Origin: JAHJQZ01 sp963676075
Lineage (GTDB): Bacteria; Pseudomonadota; Alphaproteobacteria; Rhizobiales; Devosiaceae
Assembly (NCBI GenBank): GCA_963676075.2
Contig: CAXXNZ010000011.1
Location: forward strand, 62,001-126,000
Length of the DNA stretch: 64,000 nucleotides
Direction of reading: 5' to 3'
Shown: piece by piece, positions 53,669-62,030 of the stretch
Layout of the letters: every line of letters starts with the position of its first letter
How positions within the stretch are numbered: the first letter of the stretch is position 1
Position numbers and translations under genes: made by a program
The notes under the pieces: generated by a model
Databases searched by the model: none
What the model saw: only the letters and a program-made list of their open reading frames with translations
Told to the model about the DNA's origin: nothing

Positions 53669-55101
53669 CAGCGCTTTTTCTTCTTGTTTGCATAGGGGTT
53701 TTCGCCACCGCGCAACATCAGGCGGATCGGCGTGCCGCCGAGATCGAAGGCCTTGCGCAAGCCGTGAACGAGGTAGCGCTTGTAGGCCGGCGGCACGACA
53801 TCAGGGCGCGATGCAAAGACGGCGAAGGTCGGCGGACGCGCCTTGACCTGGGTGATGTAGCGCATCTTCAAACGCCTGCCGCCAACAGCCGGCGGGGCAT
53901 GGGCAGACAGCATCTGGTCCAGCCACCGGTTGAGCCGCGCTGTAGAAATGCGCACGTTCCAAACGCGCTCGGCATCGAAGACCGCTTTCATCAGCCGGTC
54001 GATATTGATCCCCTTGAGGCCGGAGAAAGTGACCATTGGGACGCCGCTCAATTGCGGCAGCAGACGCCCGCACATCTCCTTGAGCTCGCTGAGGACCTTC
54101 TGCTTTTCCTCCACCAGATCCCATTTGTTGAGACCGATGACCACGGCCCGGCCCTCGCGTTCGACAAGGTCGATCAGCTGCAGGTCCTGCTTCTCGAACG
54201 GCATCGTTGCATCGAGCATGACGATGACCACTTCGGCATATTGCAGCGACCTCAGCGAATCCGAGACAGCAAGTCTTTCGAGCTTCTTCTGGACCTTGGC
54301 CTTGCGCCGCATGCCGGCAGTGTCGACCAGATTGATGACCCGGCCATTGTGCTCCCACGGGACGAGGATCGAGTCACGGGTAATGCCGGCTTCTGGCCCC
54401 GTCAGCAGCCGATCATCCCCGACCAGACGATTGATCAGCGTCGACTTGCCGGTGTTGGGCCGACCGATGATGGCAACATTGAGCGGGCGGGTCGGGTCCC
54501 AACGCCTGCTGGCCTCTTCGTCGTCGATCTCGCCGTCAATTGCGACATCGAAGGCCGGCAGGTCGGCGTCTTTGTTTGCCTCGGCTTCGCTCTTGTCGGC
54601 CTCGACCTGCTCCACTGCCTCGGAGACGATGGCATAAAGATCGCCAAGGCCGAGTCCGTGTTCTGCCGAAAGCGCGATTGGCTCCCCGAACCCGAGACTG
54701 TAGGCGTCGGTCAGGCCGGCGTCGGCGGCTCGGGATTCGGCCTTGTTGGCGACAAGATGCACGTCCTTGCCGGCCTTGCGCAGGATACGGGCAAAATGCG
54801 CATCGAGCGGCGTCACGCCGGCGCGGGCATCGATCATGAACAAGATGATGTCGGCTTCGCTGATCGCCGCCTCGGTCTGAAGGCGCATGCGCGCCTCAAG
54901 GCTCTCGTCGGTGGCGTCTTCATAGCCGGCGGTGTCGAGCACGTCGAAGAACAGATCACCGATGCGCCCGCGGGCCAGCCGGCGGTCGCGGGTCACGCCC
55001 GGCGTGTCATCGACGAGCGCGATCTTTTTTCCAACCAGCCGATTGAACAGCGTTGATTTGCCGACGTTCGGTCGGCCGACTATGGCGACAACAACGCTCA
55101 T
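53668..55101 (-). CDS. der: Ribosome-biogenesis GTPase Der (EngA)
   Basis: A 477-residue double-GTPase of 50S assembly. Two G-domains each have G1 GRPNVGKST/ GRPNTGKST (about residues 9 and 210), G3 DTAG/DTAG and G4 NKxD (NKAESR, then NKWD). A KH-like domain follows, with a short basic C-terminal tail (KKKKR). The linker between G-domains is acidic. It lies downstream of the TPR protein on the minus strand, a usual neighbour. Confidence 0.96.
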   Translation of the reverse strand: MSVVVAIVGRPNVGKSTLFNRLVGKKIALVDDTPGVTRDRRLARGRIGDLFFDVLDTAGYEDATDESLEARMRLQTEAAISEADIILFMIDARAGVTPLDAHFARILRKAGKDVHLVANKAESRAADAGLTDAYSLGFGEPIALSAEHGLGLGDLYAIVSEAVEQVEADKSEAEANKDADLPAFDVAIDGEIDDEEASRRWDPTRPLNVAIIGRPNTGKSTLINRLVGDDRLLTGPEAGITRDSILVPWEHNGRVINLVDTAGMRRKAKVQKKLERLAVSDSLRSLQYAEVVIVMLDATMPFEKQDLQLIDLVEREGRAVVIGLNKWDLVEEKQKVLSELKEMCGRLLPQLSGVPMVTFSGLKGINIDRLMKAVFDAERVWNVRISTARLNRWLDQMLSAHAPPAVGGRRLKMRYITQVKARPPTFAVFASRPDVVPPAYKRYLVHGLRKAFDLGGTPIRLMLRGGENPYANKKKKR

Positions 55102-55136
55102 TTCTGGAACTCCCGCCGTTTCCGGCGCAGGTTATG

Positions 55137-55853
55137 TCAGTTCGTCGCTGCAGGCGCAGCTGATGCGTCGCTTGCGGCAGCATCGGCCAGTGGCGCAACG
55201 GCACCTTCGGCCAAGAGCTGGGCGATATAGACGTTGACGCGTGCCTTCAGGTCGCTGGTCGCATTGGCATCGGCCGCGGCGGCCTCAAACGTTGCCAGCG
55301 CAGCATTGACCTGGCCCGCCTTGTACTGGGTCAGACCGAGCGCCTCGCGGGCAGCGCCTGCCAGCGGCGAGCCGGCGGCGATCAGGCCGTTGACGCGGGT
55401 CTCGACGCCATTGACGTCACCGGAATCGACCAGATCGAAGGCGGCAAGCGTCAGTGCCAGTTCCCGAAGGCGCAATTCGCTGAGCGAAGATGCAAGCTGG
55501 TCGTAAACGGCAACCGCATCGGCCGACTTGCCCTGTTCGGCAAGGAACGCAGCTTCGGCGAACTTCGCCAGTTCCGGATATTTCCCTGAACCTGTTTTTT
55601 CGACCGGACCGAGCGCTTCAATCGCCTTGTCGACGTCACCGGCCTGTGCGGCGTCGAGCGCAACGTAAAGGGCATCAGACGAACGCGCCGCATTAGACTG
55701 CTGCCACCACGACCACCCCTCGTTGACCGCAACGAGCAACACCACGGCGACGGCAGCGCCAATGACGTAGGGTCCGAACCGCCGCCACAGATTGCGCATG
55801 CGATCGGCGCGCAGATCCTCGTCAATTTCGCGAAACAGCGATTCTTCGGACAT
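55137..55853 (-). CDS. YfgM-like TPR membrane protein
   Basis: A 238-residue TPR_21/YfgM-like protein with one N-terminal membrane helix (about residues 26-44, YVIGAAVAVVLLVAVNEG) and a periplasmic TPR region (ALDAAQAGDVDKAIEALGP, AAFLAEQGKSADAVAVYDQL). YfgM partners with PpiD at the SecYEG translocon in E. coli, and such proteins are often encoded next to der. The ATG at 55853 begins the conserved EESLFREIDEDLRADR; an alanine-rich tail ends the protein. Confidence 0.88.
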   Translation of the reverse strand: MSEESLFREIDEDLRADRMRNLWRRFGPYVIGAAVAVVLLVAVNEGWSWWQQSNAARSSDALYVALDAAQAGDVDKAIEALGPVEKTGSGKYPELAKFAEAAFLAEQGKSADAVAVYDQLASSLSELRLRELALTLAAFDLVDSGDVNGVETRVNGLIAAGSPLAGAAREALGLTQYKAGQVNAALATFEAAAADANATSDLKARVNVYIAQLLAEGAVAPLADAAASDASAAPAATN

Positions 55854-56016
55854 TTTCTGGTCACTCGGCGGTTGAATTCGGCGGCACAATAGTCAGGCGC
55901 GCGCTGGAATGCAATTCGTCCCTGCGCATGGGAAAAACTACCGTCACCGCGACCGCTGCCGGCCACGCGCAAATGGCTGCAAAAGCCCGCCAAACCTCAG
56001 CCCGGAATCGGAACGC

Positions 56017-56589
56017 CTAGATCACCGATGGAGCGACGGCGAAGAGGAAGCCGTGCAGGAAATAGACCAGCACCAGATAGATCACCAAGGCGACGGCAAT
56101 GGCGCTGATGTCAGTCCTGGCCGATTCGAATTGGGGACGCTGATCGCCACGCGCTGTCGCCACCAACGCCGACGCGAGTGCATAGGCTGACCAGACGCCG
56201 AACAGCAGGATCGACGCCAGATCGCCGTTCGAGAACAGATGTCCAATGCCCCAGGCGGCAATACCGAAGGCCATGGGGTGAACGACAAAAGCCTTGATGC
56301 GACCGACCGGCTTGCCAGACGAAAAGAGCAGCACCAGACCGATGAAATTGAGCACGGCACTGACATGCACGCCCCAGTCGGGCGGTGTGTAGATTTCTGG
56401 CGCCTGCCAGCGATAGGCCATCCAGCCCCAGATCATCAGGGCGATACCGGCCACCGAACTGAGCGCAACCATGCCTTTCCAGGGCCCCTCACCCCGTTTC
56501 TCGATGAAGGCGGCGCGCCTGTCAGGAACAAGCATTTTCAGGGAATGCGGGCCGAAAAACAGTATCAGGCCCAGAACGAGAATGAGCAT
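56017..56589 (-). CDS. NnrU family membrane protein
   Basis: A 190-residue NnrU-type protein with about five membrane helices. The family motif GPHSLKMLVPDRR at the end of helix 1 (residues 13-25) and the HPMAFGIAAWGIGHLFSNGD segment are intact. NnrU was first found with nitric-oxide genes in denitrifiers; here no such genes are near. Related MdoQ/NnrU enzymes include a 15-cis-zeta-carotene isomerase group, so function is open. A GGGAGG ribosome-binding site supports the ATG. Confidence 0.83.
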   Translation of the reverse strand: MLILVLGLILFFGPHSLKMLVPDRRAAFIEKRGEGPWKGMVALSSVAGIALMIWGWMAYRWQAPEIYTPPDWGVHVSAVLNFIGLVLLFSSGKPVGRIKAFVVHPMAFGIAAWGIGHLFSNGDLASILLFGVWSAYALASALVATARGDQRPQFESARTDISAIAVALVIYLVLVYFLHGFLFAVAPSVI

Positions 56590-56717
56590 TGCGGTCCCTC
56601 CCGATAGCAACAGATGATTCACCACGGCAACGAGTTGCCTGTAAGTGGCCCCTGCCTTTGCGGGGCATTAAGCCGCATGGGCTAACTCTGTGCTCCTGTA
56701 TGCAGGGACGCAAGGAC

Positions 56718-57947
56718 ATGACCGAGGACTTTCGCCAGAGTTCGACGACCGCAATGGGTGCGCCGCCAGCCACCACGGCGGGACACGACGCCCCGCCTGC
56801 GGCGGCGACCCCCAAAAAGCGCGACCCAACGCTCGATATGTTCCGTGGTCTGGCCATCCTCATGGTGGCGCTTTATCACTTCACCGCGCGCATCCCCCAT
56901 GAAGCGCTCAACATGCCGGGTCCGGTTCCCTTCCCTGTCGGGTTCGGCTGGATCGGTGTCTATTTCTTCTTCGTGATCTCCGGCTACTGCATCTTTTTGA
57001 CCCTGACCCGCTCGGACAGCGTCCGGCGGTTTTTCTCACGGCGCATCTCGCGGCTCTATCCGGCCTTCATCGCCGCCGTCTTCGGGCTGTTCATCTTTTC
57101 CATGTTCGCCCCGGTGCCGAGTGTGCCAGCCGTCAGCTACCACGAACAGCCGGCAACGCTTTTGGATCTCGGCCTCAACCTGATCCTGTTCGGAGAAGCA
57201 GGCGAATGGGTCAATGGCTCGTTCTGGTCGATCGCCGCCGAGGTGAGGTTCTACGTTCTGCTGGCACTGCTGGCCGCGGTCTTCGGCACTGGCGAAAGGC
57301 TGGCGCGTCTGTTCTCATACCTCGCCGTAGCACTTGCCGGTGTCTGGGTAGCGATGACCTTGATCCTGCCCGCGACCGGCGGCGCCTCGCCGACGAACCT
57401 GTTGCGCGTGTTCGGACTGGCGCCCTATCTGCCCTTCTTCGCTTTCGGCATCCTGCTGTATATGCGCCGGACAGACGGCATGAAGACAGACATGGGCTTG
57501 ACGCTCAATGGCGCTACCATGGTTCTGGTGCTGGCCGTCGACAGCTATGGCAGCTCCTACCTGCACCCGACCGGAGCAATCGATGCCGTTATCACTGTTT
57601 CGGTCTTCGCAGCACTGATGTTCGCCTTCTTGAGGTTCGCCGACCATAAGCCGCTGCCAATGCTGCCTGTCATTGGTCCGTTTCTGGTTCAGGCCGGGCT
57701 TGTGTCCTACTCATGGTATCTGCTGCACGAGACGATCGGGCTGACACTGATGGCTGCGCTCGGTCCCTATATGCCGCCGGTGATTAACGTCATTGCCGCG
57801 CTTGTCGCGACCTTCGGTCTTGCCATGGCCTTCTCCTGGGCCGTGGAGTGGCGCTTCCGCAAGCCGGTCGAGGCTCTGGCCTTCTGGCTGGTGTCGCTCC
57901 TGCCGAACCTGCCAGTCGCGCGGCGCGTGCACGGCCCGGCAGAATAG
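56718..57947 (+). CDS. Acyltransferase 3 family protein
   Basis: A 409-residue membrane acyltransferase of the OafA/YrhL family, with ten or so helices. The N-terminal LDMFRGLAILMVALYHFTARIPH contains the catalytic His of the R-X10-H motif; FFFVISGYCIF and RRFFSRRISRLYP follow. Such enzymes acetylate or acylate polysaccharides or LPS. The N-terminus is a flexible alanine/proline-rich region. A palindromic repeat begins at its TAG stop. A second acyltransferase gene of this family starts at 63.8 kb. Confidence 0.85.
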   Translation: MTEDFRQSSTTAMGAPPATTAGHDAPPAAATPKKRDPTLDMFRGLAILMVALYHFTARIPHEALNMPGPVPFPVGFGWIGVYFFFVISGYCIFLTLTRSDSVRRFFSRRISRLYPAFIAAVFGLFIFSMFAPVPSVPAVSYHEQPATLLDLGLNLILFGEAGEWVNGSFWSIAAEVRFYVLLALLAAVFGTGERLARLFSYLAVALAGVWVAMTLILPATGGASPTNLLRVFGLAPYLPFFAFGILLYMRRTDGMKTDMGLTLNGATMVLVLAVDSYGSSYLHPTGAIDAVITVSVFAALMFAFLRFADHKPLPMLPVIGPFLVQAGLVSYSWYLLHETIGLTLMAALGPYMPPVINVIAALVATFGLAMAFSWAVEWRFRKPVEALAFWLVSLLPNLPVARRVHGPAE

Positions 57948-58012
57948 AGTGCTTTCAGAAAAAGTGGGCACCGCTTTTTCGGTTCGAAAACACGACCATT
58001 CAAAGACTTAAG
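57945..58012. repeat. RIME/MITE-like palindromic element, copy 7
   Basis: It begins TAGAGTGCTTTC at the acyltransferase stop and holds a GAAAAAGTGG-gca-CCGCTTTTTC hairpin (about 10-bp arms), then GGTTCGAAAACACGACC. The right end is truncated relative to the other copies. Confidence 0.6.
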
Positions 58013-58062
58013 ACGCAGCCGGTCCGGCCCCCGCCGGACCGGCAGCGCCTCTCCCCCTCAAA

Positions 58063-58905
58063 TCATCTGTTCAGCCAGGCCTTGAAGGCGTCGCCATAGT
58101 CCTTGTGCCAGCGCGATAGCGGCGCCCGGTTCTCGACGATGTCGCCAGCCGCCCAGGCAATGCGTTTCTCGTCGGTTGGGCGGTCGACCTCACCATCCGG
58201 GCACAGAATGTAGAAATCGTCGCGTTTGAGGGATTCAAACAGGAAATTCACCGTCTGCTCCGGCGTCCAGGCGCCTTCGGGCTTGTCGGTGCGGCCATGC
58301 GCCGTCAGCGGCGTGAAGACATATCCCGGGATGAACAGCCGCGCCTCGACCTGGCAATTATCGAGATTGCGCAACTCGTGCTGCAACTGCTCGGTGAAAA
58401 CCTTCACGCCGGCCTTGGAGACATTGTAGGCCGGATCTCCTGGCGGCGTGGTGATGCCCTGTTTCGAGCCGGTGTTGATGATCAGCGCCGGCTTGCCGGC
58501 GTCGATCATGCCCGGCGCAAAGATCTGGGCGCCGCGAATGATGCCCCACATGTTGACGTCGATGATCCGCCGCCAGTTCTGTTCGGCATCAAGGATCGAG
58601 CTGCCCGGCTGCATGCCGGCATTGTTCATCAAAACACTGACCGGACCGATTTCCTGGGTGACGCTGGCTTCCAGAGCCTTGAGCTGCACCTCGTCCCCGA
58701 CATCGGCGCCAATGGCGAAAATCGTGTCTTCGCCCGCCCCTTCGCCGATGAGCAGCGCCCGCGCCGTGTCGAGCTTTTCACCGGGCAGGTCGACAATCAC
58801 CACCACCATGCCCTCGGCCAACAAACGGCGTGCCGCTGCGAGACCGATGCCCGACGCTCCGCCAGTGACGACCGCAACTTGTCCCTTGCTGATTGCCTGA
58901 TGCAT
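58063..58905 (-). CDS. Short-chain dehydrogenase next to LacI regulator
   Basis: A 280-residue SDR. The cofactor motif TGGASGIGLAAARR (about residue 14), NNAG (MNNAGMQPG near 90), and catalytic YNVSK within DPAYNVSKAGVKVF are present. An AAAAAGGGA element 7 bases upstream favours the ATG at 58905 over 58926. It lies 80 bp downstream of a LacI-type regulator on the same strand, so both may form an operon; a sugar or polyol substrate would fit, but is unproven. Confidence 0.85.
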   Translation of the reverse strand: MHQAISKGQVAVVTGGASGIGLAAARRLLAEGMVVVIVDLPGEKLDTARALLIGEGAGEDTIFAIGADVGDEVQLKALEASVTQEIGPVSVLMNNAGMQPGSSILDAEQNWRRIIDVNMWGIIRGAQIFAPGMIDAGKPALIINTGSKQGITTPPGDPAYNVSKAGVKVFTEQLQHELRNLDNCQVEARLFIPGYVFTPLTAHGRTDKPEGAWTPEQTVNFLFESLKRDDFYILCPDGEVDRPTDEKRIAWAAGDIVENRAPLSRWHKDYGDAFKAWLNR

Positions 58906-58985
58906 CTCGAATCCCTTTTTCGTCATTTCAGTTCATATCTGCTGGACAGGGCGCCGGCTTGCCGAACGACAAAGCGACGCTGTCG

Positions 58986-60011
58986 TCAGGCGGTGCCGCC
59001 ACTAACGATCTCGTATCCGGTATCGATACTGAGCGGCGTGGCGCTGCGCTCCGGACTTTCGAGAATCTTCTCTGCCGCAATCCGGCCGATCTCGAAGCGG
59101 CGCGAACGGATGGTCGAAAGGGGCTGCGGCAAGGCTTCACCGATTTCGAGACCGTTGAATCCGAAAATCGCCAGTTGCTCTTTTAGCACAATGCCCTCGG
59201 CCAGGCAGTGATAGACACCACCTATGGCCATGTCGTCATTGGAGAAAACCACGACATCAATGTCCGGCATGCGCGACAGCAATCGCGCCAGCGACTGCCG
59301 CCCTGCCATGGTCGAACTCGGGCCGTCGAAAAGCTCTTCGTCGACAATGTCGATCCCGTTCTCGGCAAGGGTCATGCGCAGCCCATCATGGCGCGACAGC
59401 GCCCGCCTGTCGGAATTCCAGTCGTGGCCGACATAGCCAAAGCGCCGGTAACCCCGCGCGATGAGGTGACGGGCCGTATCCGCACCGGCCTTGTGATGGG
59501 ACATGCCGACGGCCACATCGATGGCTTCGGCATCGATGTCCATCAACTCGGCGACACGCACCTCCGAATTCTTCAGCATCAGCCGGGTCGCATCGGTATG
59601 GTCGAAGCCGACAATGAGCATCGCCTGCGGCTTCCAGGCCAGCAGCGATCGCACAAGCTTCTCTTCGGCATGCGGATCGTAATGGGTGACCCCGACCACC
59701 GGCTGAATGCCAGTCGGATCGAGCACATCATGAATGCCGCGCAACACTTCCGGGAAAACGATATTGGATAGCGACGGGATGATGACCCCGCACAGGTTGG
59801 AATCCGCCGATGCCAGCGATCCGGCGAGGCGGTTGGGCACGTAGCCGGTTTCCGCAACGGCCATCATCACCTTCTGGCGCGTGGCCTCGGCGATTGCACC
59901 CTTGTTTCTGAGCACGCGCGACACGGTAATCTCGCTGACGCCGGCAAGCTTGGCGACCTCGGCCAGGGTGATCTTCTGCTTGCGCTCTGGTTGACGACGT
60001 CCGGTTCTCAT
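58986..60011 (-). CDS. LacI family transcriptional regulator
   Basis: A 341-residue LacI-type repressor. The HTH (ITLAEVAKLAGVSEITVSRVLRNKGAI, about residues 14-40) with the hinge motif YVPNRLAGSLAS is followed by a periplasmic-binding-like effector domain (residues 70-341; VFSNDDMAIG is typical). Resemblance is to the gluconate-type (GntR/IdnR-like) subgroup. The ATG at 60011 gives the standard N-terminus. A LacI-type palindrome stands about 125-140 bp upstream. Effector unknown. Confidence 0.9.
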   Translation of the reverse strand: MRTGRRQPERKQKITLAEVAKLAGVSEITVSRVLRNKGAIAEATRQKVMMAVAETGYVPNRLAGSLASADSNLCGVIIPSLSNIVFPEVLRGIHDVLDPTGIQPVVGVTHYDPHAEEKLVRSLLAWKPQAMLIVGFDHTDATRLMLKNSEVRVAELMDIDAEAIDVAVGMSHHKAGADTARHLIARGYRRFGYVGHDWNSDRRALSRHDGLRMTLAENGIDIVDEELFDGPSSTMAGRQSLARLLSRMPDIDVVVFSNDDMAIGGVYHCLAEGIVLKEQLAIFGFNGLEIGEALPQPLSTIRSRRFEIGRIAAEKILESPERSATPLSIDTGYEIVSGGTA

Positions 60012-60134
60012 CCATTCCGCCAATCTGTGTCTTGCCGCCCTCCCGGCGGCCGGTCCGACCATGGGCTGCCCAGCGGCGCTGCCGCATCTTCCATCAGCAA
60101 TACGGCTTGTCGCAAATACGCTGATCGATGCAAA

Positions 60135-60150
60135 ATGACAGCGCTACCAT
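60135..60150. promoter_or_regulatory. LacI-type operator palindrome
   Basis: ATGACAGCGCTACCAT, symmetric as ATGnnAGCGCTnnCAT, the central CG-type operator pattern of LacI-family repressors. It lies 124 bp upstream of the lacI-type ATG in a 313-bp intergenic region (60012-60324) that holds no gene. It probably serves autoregulation of the LacI-SDR pair. Confidence 0.6.
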
Positions 60151-60324
60151 AGTTAGCAAGCTCGCAGCACACCGGCAAGCCTTTCTGACGTATTTGAGCT
60201 GGCATGCCAAGTCCGGCATGCGTGCGCTTGGGTTCCGGCACCGATAGAGCGTGGCCTTTCGGCATGGTCTAGCACCGCCAATCGGCACTCAGGACCTGCT
60301 CGCCAAACAGAGAAGATGTTTGGA

Positions 60325-60774
60325 TCAGCCGTTCGGCGTCGCCGTATCGAGCCAGATGGTCACCGGCCCGTCATTGACCAGGCTGACCTTCATGTCGGCG
60401 CCGAACACGCCCCTGCCGACCGGCACGCCCTGTTCGGCAACGGCCTCACAAAAGCGCTCGTAAAGCGCCTTTGCCCGTTGCGGCTCGGCAGCGCGCGAAA
60501 AGCCCGGGCGATTTCCCTTGGTCTCCGCCGCCAGCGTAAACTGGCTGACAACAAGCGCCCCGCCGCCGATATCGATCACCGAGCGGTTCATCCGGTCGTC
60601 GTCATCGCGGAAAATGCGCAGCTTGGTGACTTTGCTTGCCAGCCAATCCGCTTCCTTCTCGCTATCGCCCTGCATGGCGCAGACGAGAACGAGCAGGCCG
60701 ACGCCGGTCTCGCCGACGATCTCGCCATCGACAGCGACAGATGCGCTGGTTACACGCTGGACAAGGGCACGCAT
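60325..60774 (-). CDS. dtd: D-aminoacyl-tRNA deacylase
   Basis: A 149-residue DTD that hydrolyses D-amino acids wrongly attached to tRNA. The signature SQFTLAAETKGNRPGFSRAA (about residue 80) and the cross-subunit GP motif GPVTIWLDT near the C-terminus are intact. The ATG at 60774 gives the typical MRALVQRVTSASV start; the frame is open to 60942 but not family-like. It is monocistronic here. Confidence 0.95.
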   Translation of the reverse strand: MRALVQRVTSASVAVDGEIVGETGVGLLVLVCAMQGDSEKEADWLASKVTKLRIFRDDDDRMNRSVIDIGGGALVVSQFTLAAETKGNRPGFSRAAEPQRAKALYERFCEAVAEQGVPVGRGVFGADMKVSLVNDGPVTIWLDTATPNG

Positions 60775-60948
60775 CGATTGACTAAACCTTCGGGCACATA
60801 GTTGCGTTTGTAGCTTGAGATGCGCATTCCCGCCGCTACTGCCTGTTTGAGGAGTTACGCCCCCTGCGAGGGTCAACCACTCTGCACAAGATGTTCGCAA
60901 AAGCAATGCGAGGCGATCAACTTCGCATCGATCGCCACGCAAAGGAGA

Positions 60949-61215
60949 TCAGCCTTCCCGGCTGAACCACACCAAGGATCCGGCAATCTGGTTGCTCCGC
61001 CTCGTCGCCTTGCCGCACTCGACCCACTCGAAAATCCATTCAAGCTGTATTGCACGATCGCTGTTTGCAATTAGCTTGTTGTCAAGAGAAATACTAAACT
61101 TCGGCCTCATCTGCTTCCAACTAACGACGATCGTTCGAAGACCTGCAGAAGCAGTCAAAATCGCCGCCCCAACCCACAACCACCAACTCTGGCTCCACTC
61201 AAACAACGCCTCCAT
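60949..61215 (-). CDS. Small hypothetical membrane protein
   Basis: An 88-residue protein with an N-terminal membrane segment (WSQSWWLWVGAAILTASAGL) and a polar, Trp-containing remainder (LEWIFEWVECGKATRRSNQIAGSLVWFS). No family was recognised. An AGGAGG ribosome-binding site 5-6 bases upstream fixes the ATG at 61215, although the frame extends to 61257. It is divergent from the wHTH-like protein across an AT-rich region, in an islet that looks compositionally different from its neighbours. Confidence 0.55.
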   Translation of the reverse strand: MEALFEWSQSWWLWVGAAILTASAGLRTIVVSWKQMRPKFSISLDNKLIANSDRAIQLEWIFEWVECGKATRRSNQIAGSLVWFSREG

Positions 61216-61393
61216 ATCAACCTCCTGTTGAAATGCGTTATTTTTTCTACCACTCAACGACGCCTAATGATGTTAATCATAACTTAATGATTTGTGCAAC
61301 TCGCATTTACACTGAGTTGATTCGCGCCTTGCGAAATCCTTCATAACTTGTTAACACTCTCGTTATGCTCGCTATCAATGCGGGAGGCAAGTG

Positions 61394-61861
61394 ATGATGG
61401 ACATCGACAGTGAAATTGCCGGCAGGATTGAAGGGCATTACCTTCGTGAGGTCGCATTTCTGGCCCAACAAATCGAAATTGCCGTTGATGGCGTAAGCCG
61501 GCACAATCCAGATCTCGCCGAGCGAATGGCAGAAGTCGCATTGGGTATTATTTCTAGCACCCAGGGCAGCGGCCTAAACCAGATCAACTCAGATGCAAGC
61601 GAGCATGATGCACAGCACAGTGAAGCTGCAACGCATCAGAACATAAATATTGACGAATTTATCCTGAGAGTACTGGAAGACAGCGAATCAACAATGTCCA
61701 TCCAGCAGATCGTCGATGCCCTAGAGGAAGCAGACTACACGTTTAGTCGCCCCAGTTTGGTAGTGAAGCTGCATAGGTTGGTAAAAAAGCGCTTGCTTGA
61801 GCGTCCGTCAAACGGGCACTTTCAAATTGCAAAGACTTCTAGAACTGGCAAGGATACCTAG
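61394..61861 (+). CDS. Hypothetical protein with C-terminal winged-helix-like domain
   Basis: A 155-residue protein. The first part (residues 1-55) is helical and charged, the middle is polar and low-complexity (SDASEHDAQHSEAATHQN), and the C-terminal 60 residues look like a winged helix: MSIQQIVDALEEADYTFSRPSLVVKLHRLVKKRLLERPSNGHFQI. GGGAGG lies 6 bases before ATG 61394; a GTG at 61391 and ATG at 61397 are alternatives. Function unknown, possibly a DNA-binding regulator. Confidence 0.55.
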   Translation: MMDIDSEIAGRIEGHYLREVAFLAQQIEIAVDGVSRHNPDLAERMAEVALGIISSTQGSGLNQINSDASEHDAQHSEAATHQNINIDEFILRVLEDSESTMSIQQIVDALEEADYTFSRPSLVVKLHRLVKKRLLERPSNGHFQIAKTSRTGKDT

Positions 61862-62030
61862 CATTCGCGATCGAGCGGACCAAGTCGGCTGGTGACTTAG
61901 CCGTCAACCACGAGCTTCGAACCTAGTGTCACCTTCGAGGCCCGACGGCCTAGCTATCATAGCTCTGCGAGCGCCGAAGTCTAAAATCCTGCTCCGGCGC
62001 AATCTTGTGCGGGCTAAGCCGTGCCGGTCC

